DNA of 10,695 bases from RGIG7949 sp045628845 (GTDB lineage: Bacteria > Bacillota > Clostridia > Oscillospirales > Oscillospiraceae). Every line of letters begins with the position of its first letter. The stretch's first letter is position 1. The notes beneath the pieces were generated by a model. That model made no database searches. It was not told the origin of the DNA and saw only the letters and a list, made by a program, of their open reading frames with translations. The stretch is from NCBI GenBank assembly GCA_045628845.1, contig JAZQQE010000040.1:1-10695 (forward strand), read 5' to 3'. Shown piece by piece: positions 1-5,851 of the stretch. Position numbers and translations under genes: made by a program.

Positions 1-95
1 CCCTCCCCTACGACGCTGTCTTTCCGATCTTCAAATCAATCCCCCACCGCCTGCGGCGGAGCCCCCTTTACACAAGGGGGCCTTTGATTTTTCCG
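1..95. repeat. 95-bp direct repeat, copy 1
   Basis: This stretch recurs at 378-472 with only two mismatches (positions 29 and 39 here). It contains two small hairpins: CCGCC-TGC-GGCGG (47-59), and GCCCCCTT (61-68) pairing with AAGGGGGC (74-81), followed by a T-rich tail. The window edge cuts the copy, so its true left end is unknown. In copy 2 the repeat is preceded by half of a GGGAGGGGC/GCCCCTCCC hairpin. It encodes nothing I can support. It is probably a non-autonomous dispersed intergenic element (inference). Confidence 0.85.
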
Positions 96-102
96 CACCA
101 TT

Positions 103-172
103 GGCTCCCCTGTGTAAGGGGAGCTGTCTGCCGTCAGGCAGACTGAGGGGTTGATACGCGGAATATCTCCGG
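103..172. repeat. Two-hairpin repeat unit A
   Basis: Hairpin 1 is GCTCCCCT (104-111) with AGGGGAGC (117-124). Hairpin 2 is GTCTGCC (126-132) with GGCAGAC (137-143). The unit then continues with CTGAGGGG, TTGA and CGGAATAT. Unit B at 249-325 has the same order of parts: a GCTCCCC/GGGGAGC hairpin, a second hairpin ending in GACTGAGGGG, then TTGACG and CGGAATAT. The stems are conserved but the loops and second hairpin differ, which is typical of MITE-like intergenic palindromic repeats. No coding role is seen. Confidence 0.65.
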
Positions 173-205
173 ATTTCTATCCCTTCCGCCTCGCAAAGCT
201 CGGCA

Positions 206-229
206 CCTCCCCTTGTGCACAAGGGGAGG
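206..229. repeat. Perfect 24-bp palindrome
   Basis: CCTCCCCTTGTG at 206-217 is the exact reverse complement of CACAAGGGGAGG at 218-229. It shares the CTCCCCTT/AAGGGGAG core of the neighbouring hairpins, so it is probably a partial or diverged unit of the same repeat family. Confidence 0.8.
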
Positions 230-248
230 CTTTGGTACGCACCACATA

Positions 249-325
249 GGCTCCCCTTGAAGAAGCAAGGGGAGCTGGCAAAATCGAAGGTTTTGACTGA
301 GGGGATTTGACGCCCGGAATATTCC
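249..325. repeat. Two-hairpin repeat unit B
   Basis: GCTCCCCTTG (250-259) pairs with CAAGGGGAGC (266-275) around a 6-nt loop. A second, weaker hairpin follows (CAAAA with TTTTG, about 279-295), then CTGAGGGG and a CGGAATAT element matching unit A at 103-172. Same family as unit A, with a different second hairpin. Confidence 0.65.
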
Positions 326-364
326 TGCAAACGTCCCCCTGTTGCGGTGCCCGAAAAATGCTTC

Positions 365-384
365 GGGAGGGGCAAGCCCCTCCC
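365..384. repeat. GC-rich hairpin at the start of repeat copy 2
   Basis: GGGAGGGGC (365-373) pairs perfectly with GCCCCTCCC (376-384) around a 2-nt loop. The right arm runs into the second copy of the 95-bp repeat. On the minus strand the hairpin is followed by GAAGCATTTTTC, so it could act as a weak terminator in that direction, although a stronger one already follows the malic enzyme gene at 491-530. Confidence 0.7.
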
Positions 385-472
385 CTACGACGCTGTCTTT
401 CCGATTTTCAAATCATTCCCCCACCGCCTGCGGCGGAGCCCCCTTTACACAAGGGGGCCTTTGATTTTTCCG
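378..472. repeat. 95-bp direct repeat, copy 2
   Basis: It matches 1-95 at an offset of 377 bp with two mismatches. After the repeat, GTTGCGGTGC (479-488) also matches a stretch just before this copy (about 341-350), so repeat pieces are nested or tandemly arranged. The whole 1-490 stretch holds only these repeats and no supportable gene. Confidence 0.85.
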
Positions 473-490
473 TCCCCCGTTGCGGTGCGC

Positions 491-530
491 AGAAAAACAT
501 AACGGCCCGGGGCGCGAAGGCTCCGGGCCG
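491..530 (-). terminator. Rho-independent terminator of the malic enzyme operon
   Basis: Read on the minus strand, CGGCCCGG pairs with CCGGGCCG (arms at 523-530 and 503-510, loop of about 12 nt), followed by TTATGTTTTTC. It lies about 30 bp beyond the malic enzyme stop codon, the expected place for the end of that transcript. Confidence 0.85.
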
Positions 531-560
531 TGTCCGTTCATATCTGTTTTTTTCCCTGCG

Positions 561-1733
561 TCAGATCCTTGCGACGCCGGTGGCGCGCGCCGTTTCGACG
601 ACGGCGGCGGCGACGGAGAGCGCGACGCGCTTATCGAGTGCGGGCGCGATGATGTTCTCCTCATTGAGCTCCGATTCGGGGATGAGCGCCGCGAGAGCGC
701 GGGAGGTTGCGACCTTCATCTCCTCGTTTATGCACGTCGCGCGGCAGTCGAGCGCGCCGCGGAAGATGCCGGGGAACGCGAGCACGTTGTTTATCTGGTT
801 TGCAAAGTCCGAGCGGCCCGTGCCGACGATGCGCGCGCCCGCGGCCTTCGCCTCGTCCGGCATGATCTCGGGAGTGGGGTTGGCCATGGGGAAGAGTATC
901 GCGTCCTTCGCCATGCTCTTTACCATCGCGGGAGTCACCGCGTTCGGGACGGACACGCCGATGAACACGTCCGCGCCGACCATCGCGTCGGCGAGAGTGC
1001 CCTGCATGAGGCGGCGGTTGGTGACCTTCGCTATCTCCTGCTTGGCGGGATTGTTCGCGTTGCAGCCCTCGCATATTATCCCCGCGCTGTCGCAGAACGT
1101 CAGGTCGCGCACGCCGAGGTTCATCAGGTGCTTGCCGACGGCTATGCCCGCCGCGCCCGCGCCGTTGATGACGACCTTCACCTCTCCGATGTCCTTCTTC
1201 ACGACCTTGAGCGCGTTTATGAGCGCCGCGGCGACGACTATCGCCGTGCCGTGCTGGTCGTCGTGGAAGATGGGGATGTCGCATATCTCCTTGAGGCGGC
1301 GCTCTATCTCGAAGCAGCGCGGAGCGGCGATGTCCTCGAGGTTTATGCCGCCGAAGCTGCCCGAGACGAGGTATATCGTCCGGACTATCTCATCGACGTC
1401 CTTCGACTTTATGCACAGAGGGAAGGCGTCGACGTCCGCGAATTCCTTGAACAGCGCGCACTTGCCCTCCATGACGGGCATGCCCGCCTCCGGGCCGATG
1501 TCGCCGAGGCCGAGCACCGCGGTGCCGTCGGTGATGACGGCGACGAGGTTCGAGCGGCGGGTCAGGTCATAGGACTTCGTGACGTCCTTCTGTATCTCGA
1601 GGCACGGCTCGGCGACGCCGGGCGTATACGCGAGGGACAGATCCTCGCGCGAGGCGACCTTCACGCGGGAGACGACCTCTATCTTGCCGTTCCATTCATA
1701 GTGCTTTTTCAGCGATTCCTGACGTATGTCCAT
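561..1733 (-). CDS. NAD-type malic enzyme (oxaloacetate-decarboxylating malate dehydrogenase)
   Basis: The 390-residue product should convert malate to pyruvate and CO2 with reduction of NAD(P)+, in the cytoplasm. The N-terminal malic domain carries SLAYTPGV (catalytic Tyr36), GKCALFK around Lys91/Lys96, the metal-binding NLEDI (Glu133, Asp134) and FHDDQHGTA (Asp159). The Rossmann domain begins with VVINGAGAAG (188-196). LTFCDSAG places an acidic Asp215 after the second strand, which favours NAD over NADP (inference). FPMANPTPEI and INNVLAFPGIFRGAL are family hallmarks. The length fits the short bacterial class that lacks a phosphotransacetylase domain. The start is set by GGGAGGAG at 1742-1749. 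It is second in an operon, 5 nt after the Ldh2-family gene, and is followed by a terminator. No key residue is missing. Confidence 0.96.
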   Translation of the reverse strand: MDIRQESLKKHYEWNGKIEVVSRVKVASREDLSLAYTPGVAEPCLEIQKDVTKSYDLTRRSNLVAVITDGTAVLGLGDIGPEAGMPVMEGKCALFKEFADVDAFPLCIKSKDVDEIVRTIYLVSGSFGGINLEDIAAPRCFEIERRLKEICDIPIFHDDQHGTAIVVAAALINALKVVKKDIGEVKVVINGAGAAGIAVGKHLMNLGVRDLTFCDSAGIICEGCNANNPAKQEIAKVTNRRLMQGTLADAMVGADVFIGVSVPNAVTPAMVKSMAKDAILFPMANPTPEIMPDEAKAAGARIVGTGRSDFANQINNVLAFPGIFRGALDCRATCINEEMKVATSRALAALIPESELNEENIIAPALDKRVALSVAAAVVETARATGVARI

Positions 1734-1738
1734 TTATC

Positions 1739-2845
1739 TTACTCCTCCCACGGGAAGCTGTACTGCGTCAGTCCGAGCCCGTCGCGCACGGCGATGAGCT
1801 CCTTCTGCACGGATTCGTTCACGGGCACGCCGTCGGCGCGCGCGAGGCGCACGAGGTACTCCTTCTCGCCCGCGGTGTAGATGCGCTCGGCGCCCGGCGC
1901 CTTCCTCGAGGCGCGCACGGCGCGGATGATGTCGCCCGCCTTTTTGCGGCAGACGTCCTCGCCCATGAAGTGGTCGGTGTCGATGGCGATGAAGAAGTGC
2001 CCGAGGTGATAGGGGACCTTTTCGCCGTCGGCGCCCTTGCCGTCGAGGGCCTTGCCGTAATTGCCGTCCTGCAATACCGCGGAGAGGAGCTCCACGGCGA
2101 GGGCGTAGCCGTAGCCCTTGTAGCCGCCAAGAGCCTCGCCGATGCCGCCGAGGGTCGTAAGCGCCGCGGTGCCGCCGCGTATCTGCTTGAGCGCCGCGCC
2201 CGCGTCGCCCTCGACGGGGCCGCCGTCGAGGCCGATGACCGTGCCGGGATGCACGTTCTCGCCGATGCGCTCATAGTACTCTATTTTGCCGTTTTGCGTG
2301 ATGCTCGTCGCGCAGTCGATGAGGAAGTCGAATTCCTCGTCGGTCGGGATGCCGATGGTGAGGGGGTTGGTGCCGAACATCCCCTCGACGCCGAAGGTCG
2401 GCGCGACGGAGGGACGGGCGTTGGTGCCCGTGATGCCGATGCAGCCCGCCTTGCTCGCCATGGTCGCGTAGTACCCGGCGATGCCGTAGTGGCAGGAGTT
2501 GCGCACGGCGACCATGCCCATGCCGTACGCCTTCGCTTTCTTTATGGCAAGCTCCATGGCGGTGTGTCCTATGACCTGACCCATGCCGTCGTGGCCGTCG
2601 GCGACGGCGGTCGTCGGCGTCTCGCGGAGTATCTCGAACTCTGTCACGGGGTTCTGTATGCCGTCGCGGATGCGGTCGAGATATATGGGCTTGAAGCGGT
2701 TCACGCCGTGGGATTCGATGCCGCGGCGGTCGGCCTCGAGCAGGACGTCGGTGCATATCTCGGCGTCGGCCCTCGGCACGCCGTAGCCGACGAAGGCGTC
2801 GGTCACGAAGTCGGTGATGGTCTTCCAGTCAACTGTTCTTGTCAT
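1739..2845 (-). CDS. Ldh2/malate-L-lactate dehydrogenase family oxidoreductase
   Basis: The 368-residue product belongs to the NAD(P)-dependent 2-hydroxyacid dehydrogenase family (Ldh_2, PF02615), which includes malate, sulfolactate and ureidoglycolate dehydrogenases and diketogulonate reductase. Visible hallmarks are EADRRGIESHGVNRF (37-51, with the conserved His46), RNSCHYGIAGYY (115-126), GTNPLTIGIP (158-167), a glycine-rich GGYKGYGYALAVELL (240-254) and GHFFIAID (272-279). The length is normal for the family. The start is backed by GGGAGG at 2853-2858. It is first in an operon with malic enzyme, which makes malate or a malate-like acid a reasonable substrate, but family members differ too little for me to name one. 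Expression may be attenuated by the hairpin just upstream of the ribosome binding site. Confidence 0.93.
   Translation of the reverse strand: MTRTVDWKTITDFVTDAFVGYGVPRADAEICTDVLLEADRRGIESHGVNRFKPIYLDRIRDGIQNPVTEFEILRETPTTAVADGHDGMGQVIGHTAMELAIKKAKAYGMGMVAVRNSCHYGIAGYYATMASKAGCIGITGTNARPSVAPTFGVEGMFGTNPLTIGIPTDEEFDFLIDCATSITQNGKIEYYERIGENVHPGTVIGLDGGPVEGDAGAALKQIRGGTAALTTLGGIGEALGGYKGYGYALAVELLSAVLQDGNYGKALDGKGADGEKVPYHLGHFFIAIDTDHFMGEDVCRKKAGDIIRAVRASRKAPGAERIYTAGEKEYLVRLARADGVPVNESVQKELIAVRDGLGLTQYSFPWEE
1742..1749 (-). promoter_or_regulatory. Ribosome binding site of the malic enzyme, inside the upstream gene
   Basis: GGGAGGAG on the minus strand overlaps the last codons of the Ldh2-family gene (Trp-Glu-Glu-stop). 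Its position fixes the malic enzyme start at 1733 and suggests the two genes are translationally coupled. Confidence 0.8.
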
Positions 2846-2859
2846 TTAACTGCCTCCCG

Positions 2860-2892
2860 AAAAAAGAGACGGAAGAAAAGGCCCTCCGTCTC
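2860..2892 (-). terminator. Terminator hairpin in the ldh-malic enzyme leader; candidate attenuator
   Basis: On the minus strand GAGACGGA (2892-2885) pairs with TCCGTCTC (2873-2866) around an 11-nt loop and is followed by six T (2865-2860). It ends 1 nt before the GGGAGG ribosome binding site of the Ldh2-family gene. It also lies downstream of a good promoter at 2947-2974, so every transcript of the operon must cross it. It may end read-through from the C26 gene, act as a regulated attenuator, or do both. A CGGAA at about 2928-2932 (minus strand) could pair with TTCCG of the 3' arm, but this is only 5 bp. Confidence 0.75.
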
Positions 2893-2907
2893 ATGGTCTC
2901 AACGGTA

Positions 2908-2923
2908 CGCGGCGCGCGCCGCG
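2908..2923 (-). other. GC-rich perfect palindrome in the ldh leader
   Basis: CGCGGCGC at 2908-2915 is the reverse complement of GCGCCGCG at 2916-2923. In the leader RNA it forms a strong stem before the terminator hairpin. It could be a structural part of an attenuator, but I recognise no riboswitch class or T-box in it. Confidence 0.5.
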
Positions 2924-2946
2924 GCGTTCCGAACTTTCTACCCGTC

Positions 2947-2974
2947 ATTTTAGCACACGGGGTCAAAAAGTCAA
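2947..2974 (-). promoter_or_regulatory. Sigma-A promoter of the ldh-malic enzyme operon
   Basis: On the minus strand TTGACT (2974-2969), a 16-bp spacer and TAAAAT (2952-2947). The -35 box overlaps the TGA stop of the C26 gene. The predicted start near 2940 gives a leader of about 95 nt that contains a perfect 16-bp GC palindrome (2908-2923) and then the terminator hairpin. Confidence 0.75.
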
Positions 2975-3624
2975 CCTCTGCACCTGTCGAGAAACCGGCG
3001 CAGGACTGCGGCGCCGTCGACGGTATCGGGGCGGGCGAAGCCGAAGCACATGCGCTCCGGGTGCCACTGCACGCTCCACACGGGCAGGGTGCGGTGATAC
3101 GCCGCCTCCGGCGTCCCGTCCGGCGCCCGGAGGACGGTCTCGAGGCCTTCTCCGGCGCGGCCGGTCGCCTGATGGTGCGAGCTGTTGACGGAGAACTCCG
3201 CGCCGTAGAGCTCCGCCATGAAGGACCCCGGCGCGGCGGTCACGCGGTGTACGCGGTCGGGCTCGCCGGGAGCATGCGCGTGGTCCGCGCTCGTCGGAAG
3301 ATGCTGGACGAGCGAGCCGCCGAAGTACACGTTCACGACCTGATGCCCGCGGCAAATCCCGAAAACGGGCTTGCCCGCCTTCACGAACGCATCGAGCGCG
3401 GCAAACTGCACGGCGTCGAGCTCTTCGTTTATGCCGAGGCTGCCCCTCACCTCCTCGCCGTAGCGCGAGGGGGCGACGTCGCCTCCGCCGGGAAGGATGA
3501 GCCCGTCCCAGTCCGGCGCGCGCAGAGACGCTCCGACTGCCTCCGCAGCCGCTCCGAGAGCCGTGAGTGCCGCGAGGTAATTTTTCACGCCGCGCGCATC
3601 GAGCGCGCTGACTGCTATCTTCAT
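2971..3624 (-). CDS. Peptidase C26 / gamma-glutamyl-type glutamine amidotransferase-like hydrolase
   Basis: The 217-residue product has the class I glutamine amidotransferase fold used by gamma-glutamyl-GABA hydrolases (PuuD-like). These cytoplasmic enzymes cleave gamma-glutamyl amides. Visible are DGLILPGGGDVAPSRYGE (40-57), the nucleophile elbow FGICRGHQ with Cys91, NSSHHQA (147-153) and the catalytic WSVQWHPE with His188 and Glu190. The reading frame stays open to 3768, but I start at 3624: an AGGGAGG ribosome binding site lies just upstream, family-like sequence begins there, and the extra residues look non-coding. It is somewhat shorter than typical members (about 230-250), mainly at the N-terminus. 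It is divergent from the FAD gene and 125 bp upstream of the Ldh2-family gene. The true substrate cannot be told from sequence. Confidence 0.88.
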   Translation of the reverse strand: MKIAVSALDARGVKNYLAALTALGAAAEAVGASLRAPDWDGLILPGGGDVAPSRYGEEVRGSLGINEELDAVQFAALDAFVKAGKPVFGICRGHQVVNVYFGGSLVQHLPTSADHAHAPGEPDRVHRVTAAPGSFMAELYGAEFSVNSSHHQATGRAGEGLETVLRAPDGTPEAAYHRTLPVWSVQWHPERMCFGFARPDTVDGAAVLRRFLDRCRG

Positions 3625-3652
3625 GCTCCGAGCCTCCCTTCCGGATACGCGC

Positions 3653-3658
3653 ATTATA
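3653..3658 (-). promoter_or_regulatory. -10 element of the C26 gene promoter
   Basis: A perfect TATAAT on the minus strand, 28 bp upstream of the start codon and next to the ribosome binding site. No good -35 box lies at 16-18 bp. The expected place is occupied by an inverted repeat (3672-3697), which suggests a regulator-dependent promoter (inference). Confidence 0.5.
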
Positions 3659-3714
3659 ATGATCATCGTATGTTGAAACGCCTTATGGTGTTTCGACTTC
3701 CGATCGTCATTATA
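3655..3714. repeat. 60-bp imperfect palindrome between divergent genes
   Basis: Pairing positions that sum to 7369 gives 23 Watson-Crick pairs out of 30, plus three G-T pairs. The core is GTTGAAACGCC (3672-3682) against GGTGTTTCGAC (3687-3697). The outer arms are TATAATGA (3655-3662) against TCATTATA (3707-3714). ATACGCGC occurs at both flanks (3645-3652 and 3712-3719). It contains the -10 box of the C26 gene and ends 17 bp before the -35 box of the FAD gene. It may be an operator for both genes or a tiny palindromic insertion. Confidence 0.75.
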
Positions 3715-3731
3715 CGCGCGCGGGGCCCCGA

Positions 3732-3760
3732 TTGCAATCGCGGCGCGCGGGTGGTATAGT
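3732..3760 (+). promoter_or_regulatory. Sigma-A promoter of the FAD oxidoreductase gene
   Basis: TTGCAA (3732-3737), a 17-bp spacer and TATAGT (3755-3760). The -35 box is the centre of a perfect palindrome CGATTGCAATCG (3729-3740), which abuts a second palindrome CGGGGCCCCG (3721-3730). A repressor bound there would block the promoter (inference). The ribosome binding site AAAGGAGA follows at 3776-3783. Confidence 0.75.
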
Positions 3761-3791
3761 ATGGGCATAAAGCCGAAAGGAGATACGTCTC

Positions 3792-5330
3792 ATGCTGCAA
3801 ACCTCGAAGACCTTTTTCGCGGACGTCGTCATCTGCGGAGGCGGCCCCGCGGGCTCTGCCGCCGCCATCTCCGCCGCGCGCGAGGGCAGGAGCGTCCTGC
3901 TGCTCGAGCTGCGCGAGTCCCTCGGAGGACTGTGCACGAACGGATACATAACGGGCATCGCGGGCGTCGTCAACGGCATCAGCGAGGAGTGGCTCGGAAG
4001 GCTCAACGCCGAGGGCCACGCCGTCATGCGCGCACATCTGCCGACCGTCGAGCCCGAATACGGCAAGATAATGCTCGAACAGATGGTGCTGCAGTCCGGC
4101 GCGCGCATACTCTACGGAGTGCACGTCGTCGACTGCGAGATGCACGACGGGAAGCTCACCTCCGTCATCTGCTACTGCAAGCAGGGCAGGATAGAGGTCA
4201 GAGGCAGCGTCTTCATAGACTGCACGGGCGACGCGGACCTCGCGCTCGCCGCGGGAGTTCCGTACGAGGTCGGCTGCGCCGAGTTCTGCGGGCTCAACCA
4301 GTCCGTCACGATGGGCTTCCGCCTCTCCTACGTCGATCTGAAAAAGTATCAGGAGGCGGAATCCGCGTTCCGCACCGGCCCCGACTACGACCTGCGCGAC
4401 GTCAAGCGCCAGAGGCTCATCGTCTTCAAGGAGCATCAGGCGCTCGCCAACGGCGACCTGCACGAGATACTCAGCCCGGGCAACCTCGTCTACCCGATGC
4501 CCGGCGACCCGACCTGCGCCGACGTCACCATAGACGCGACGCACTCCTTCGACTGCCGCTGTGACGACGCGGTCGACCTCACGAGACAGATAGTCGACCA
4601 GCACCGCAAGGTGGTCTGGTTCCACGAATTCCTCAAAAAGTACGTGCCCGGCTTCGAGAACTCGAGGCTGACCGGGCTCGCCCCGATGAACGGCATACGC
4701 GACAGCCGCCGCGTCATCGGCGAGTACGTCTTCACGGCGCTCGACATCGCCCGCGCCGCGAAATTCGAGGACGGCATCCTCCAGCACACGGAATTTTTCG
4801 ACGCGCACGTCCCGACCCCCGGCTTCCACACGGCGTCGCGCCACATCACGCACACAGAGCCCGTCGAGCCCGCCGTGTGCCGCCCGACGCAGGATGAAAA
4901 GGACTTCATGATGCACCCGTTCGTTCCGCCCCTCGGCTGGGAGATACGCACCAATCCGAGGGAGTGGTGCGAGGTGCCCTTCCGCTCGCTCATCGCGCGC
5001 GGGGCGGATAACCTCCTCGTCGCGGGCCGCTGCTTCTCGGCAGACTACCACGCCAACGGCTCTGTGCGCGTCATAGCGCCGTCGATGAGCATGGGTCAGG
5101 CGGCGGGCATAGGCGCGAGCCTCTTCATCGCCTCGAAGCTCGGCGCTCTGCGCGAGCTCGACGGCAGGCTCGTCCGCGGCAGGATGATAGAGCTCGGCGT
5201 GAAGCTCGACGAGGCGCCCGGCGGCTACTGGAAGCAGATGCGCGAGGCCGAGGGCGAGATAGTCGTCTCCGGCAACGACGTCGCGATGATAGCCAAGAAG
5301 ACGGGCCGCGAGGCGGTACCGTTCATATAA
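3792..5330 (+). CDS. FAD-dependent oxidoreductase (PF12831 type)
   Basis: The 512-residue product binds FAD through an N-terminal Rossmann motif, DVVICGGGPAGSAAA (11-25), with Glu39 placed to hold the FAD ribose, then GGLCTNG (45-51). FIDCTGDADLA (141-151), GIRDSRRVIGEY (301-312) and the C-terminal NLLVAGRCFSADYHANGSVRV (407-427) with MGQAAG (434-439) are hallmarks of the FAD_oxidored family. There is no signal peptide or membrane segment, so it is cytoplasmic. Members of this family act on varied and mostly unknown substrates, so I do not name a reaction. The start at 3792 follows AAAGGAGA by 8 nt. It is monocistronic, with its own promoter and a terminator 10 bp after the stop. It is divergent from the C26 hydrolase and convergent with the MarR gene. 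The protein is rich in cysteine but has no obvious CxxC iron-sulfur cluster. Confidence 0.93.
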   Translation: MLQTSKTFFADVVICGGGPAGSAAAISAAREGRSVLLLELRESLGGLCTNGYITGIAGVVNGISEEWLGRLNAEGHAVMRAHLPTVEPEYGKIMLEQMVLQSGARILYGVHVVDCEMHDGKLTSVICYCKQGRIEVRGSVFIDCTGDADLALAAGVPYEVGCAEFCGLNQSVTMGFRLSYVDLKKYQEAESAFRTGPDYDLRDVKRQRLIVFKEHQALANGDLHEILSPGNLVYPMPGDPTCADVTIDATHSFDCRCDDAVDLTRQIVDQHRKVVWFHEFLKKYVPGFENSRLTGLAPMNGIRDSRRVIGEYVFTALDIARAAKFEDGILQHTEFFDAHVPTPGFHTASRHITHTEPVEPAVCRPTQDEKDFMMHPFVPPLGWEIRTNPREWCEVPFRSLIARGADNLLVAGRCFSADYHANGSVRVIAPSMSMGQAAGIGASLFIASKLGALRELDGRLVRGRMIELGVKLDEAPGGYWKQMREAEGEIVVSGNDVAMIAKKTGREAVPFI

Positions 5331-5339
5331 GTAGACACA

Positions 5340-5384
5340 AAAAGACCCGCCGAAGAGGATAAACTCCTTTTCGGCGGGTCTTTT
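5340..5384. terminator. Bidirectional Rho-independent terminator
   Basis: Twenty paired positions (5340-5359 with 5365-5384, one G-T pair) around a 5-nt loop. The GC core is GACCCGCCG with CGGCGGGTC. T-rich tracts follow on both strands. It sits between the stop codons of the FAD gene (5330) and the convergent MarR gene (5396) and serves both. Confidence 0.92.
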
Positions 5385-5395
5385 CAATTTTGCGT

Positions 5396-5833
5396 TCAGT
5401 GCGCGGTCCCCGAGTCGCCCCGGTGCAGCTCCTCCACCCTGCCGAGAAGACGCTCGCAGTAGTCCTCAAACTGCGCTTCCTCGGTCTCGGTCAGGCAGGA
5501 CAGCACCTCCGAGAAATACTCATCGTGCCGGCCCGCGATGTCGGAGAGGGTCTTTTCGCCCACGGGGGTCACGCGCAGGCGCTTGCGGCGTGCATCGTCC
5601 CCGTCGCGCGCGCGGGTAACGCAGCCCTTATCCTCGAGCGTATGCAGGGCGCGGGCGACCGTCGTCTTGTCGAAGCGCAGTGCCCGCACGACGTCATCCT
5701 GCGAGCATTCGGGATGCGCGTATACGAAGGAGCAGATCAGGCACTCGGTAGTGTTGATCCCGCTGCCCTTTATGCGCTTGAGGCCGAATTCCAGACTGCA
5801 TTTCAGAAACAGATTCAGCTTGCGGAATTCCAT
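5396..5833 (-). CDS. MarR-family transcriptional regulator
   Basis: The 145-residue product is a typical single-domain MarR winged-helix repressor, expected to act as a dimer on inverted-repeat DNA. Helices of the dimer interface lie at both ends (about 5-35 and 92-135). The helix-turn-helix spans about 43-70 with recognition helix RFDKTTVARALHTLEDKG (53-70). The wing RDGDDARRKRLRVTPVG (76-92) has the conserved D/R pattern of the family. The start follows GGAGGG by 8 nt. Upstream is an array of five inverted repeats, so strong autoregulation is likely (inference). No copy of that motif is visible at other promoters in this window, so the neighbouring FAD and MBL genes are not obvious targets. 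The ligand is unknown. Confidence 0.94.
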   Translation of the reverse strand: MEFRKLNLFLKCSLEFGLKRIKGSGINTTECLICSFVYAHPECSQDDVVRALRFDKTTVARALHTLEDKGCVTRARDGDDARRKRLRVTPVGEKTLSDIAGRHDEYFSEVLSCLTETEEAQFEDYCERLLGRVEELHRGDSGTAH

Positions 5834-5851
5834 TCTTATCCCTCCGGTCGG

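Noticed and set aside
1..32. Resemblance of the first bases to a sequencing adapter (ACGACGCT...TTCCGATCT)
   Set aside because: The same stretch, with small differences, recurs inside the window at 378-409 as part of the 95-bp repeat, so it is genomic.
31..375. Open frame across the left repeat cluster
   Set aside because: It is made entirely of palindromic repeat sequence, with no ribosome binding site or protein-like composition.
480..1880. A 466-codon plus-strand frame opposite the malic enzyme
   Set aside because: It overlaps a complete malic enzyme with all catalytic motifs and crosses the operon terminator and a gene boundary; the product is repetitive and unrecognisable.
2846..2896. 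A 21-codon leader peptide starting at about 2896 on the minus strand and overlapping the ldh start
   Set aside because: No ribosome binding site precedes it, and no run of one amino acid suggests translation-coupled attenuation; most of it is simply the terminator hairpin.
2845..2940. T-box or known riboswitch in the ldh leader
   Set aside because: GTACCG-like bases occur, but the conserved T-box sequence and specifier stem are not present, and no other class consensus is visible.
3625..3768. N-terminal extension of the C26 hydrolase by 48 residues
   Set aside because: It would run through the promoter and palindrome region, lacks a ribosome binding site, and homology-like sequence starts only at 3624.
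3663..5387. A 574-codon open frame antisense to the FAD oxidoreductase
   Set aside because: Same codon-bias artefact; the sense frame has clear FAD-binding motifs and its own promoter and terminator.
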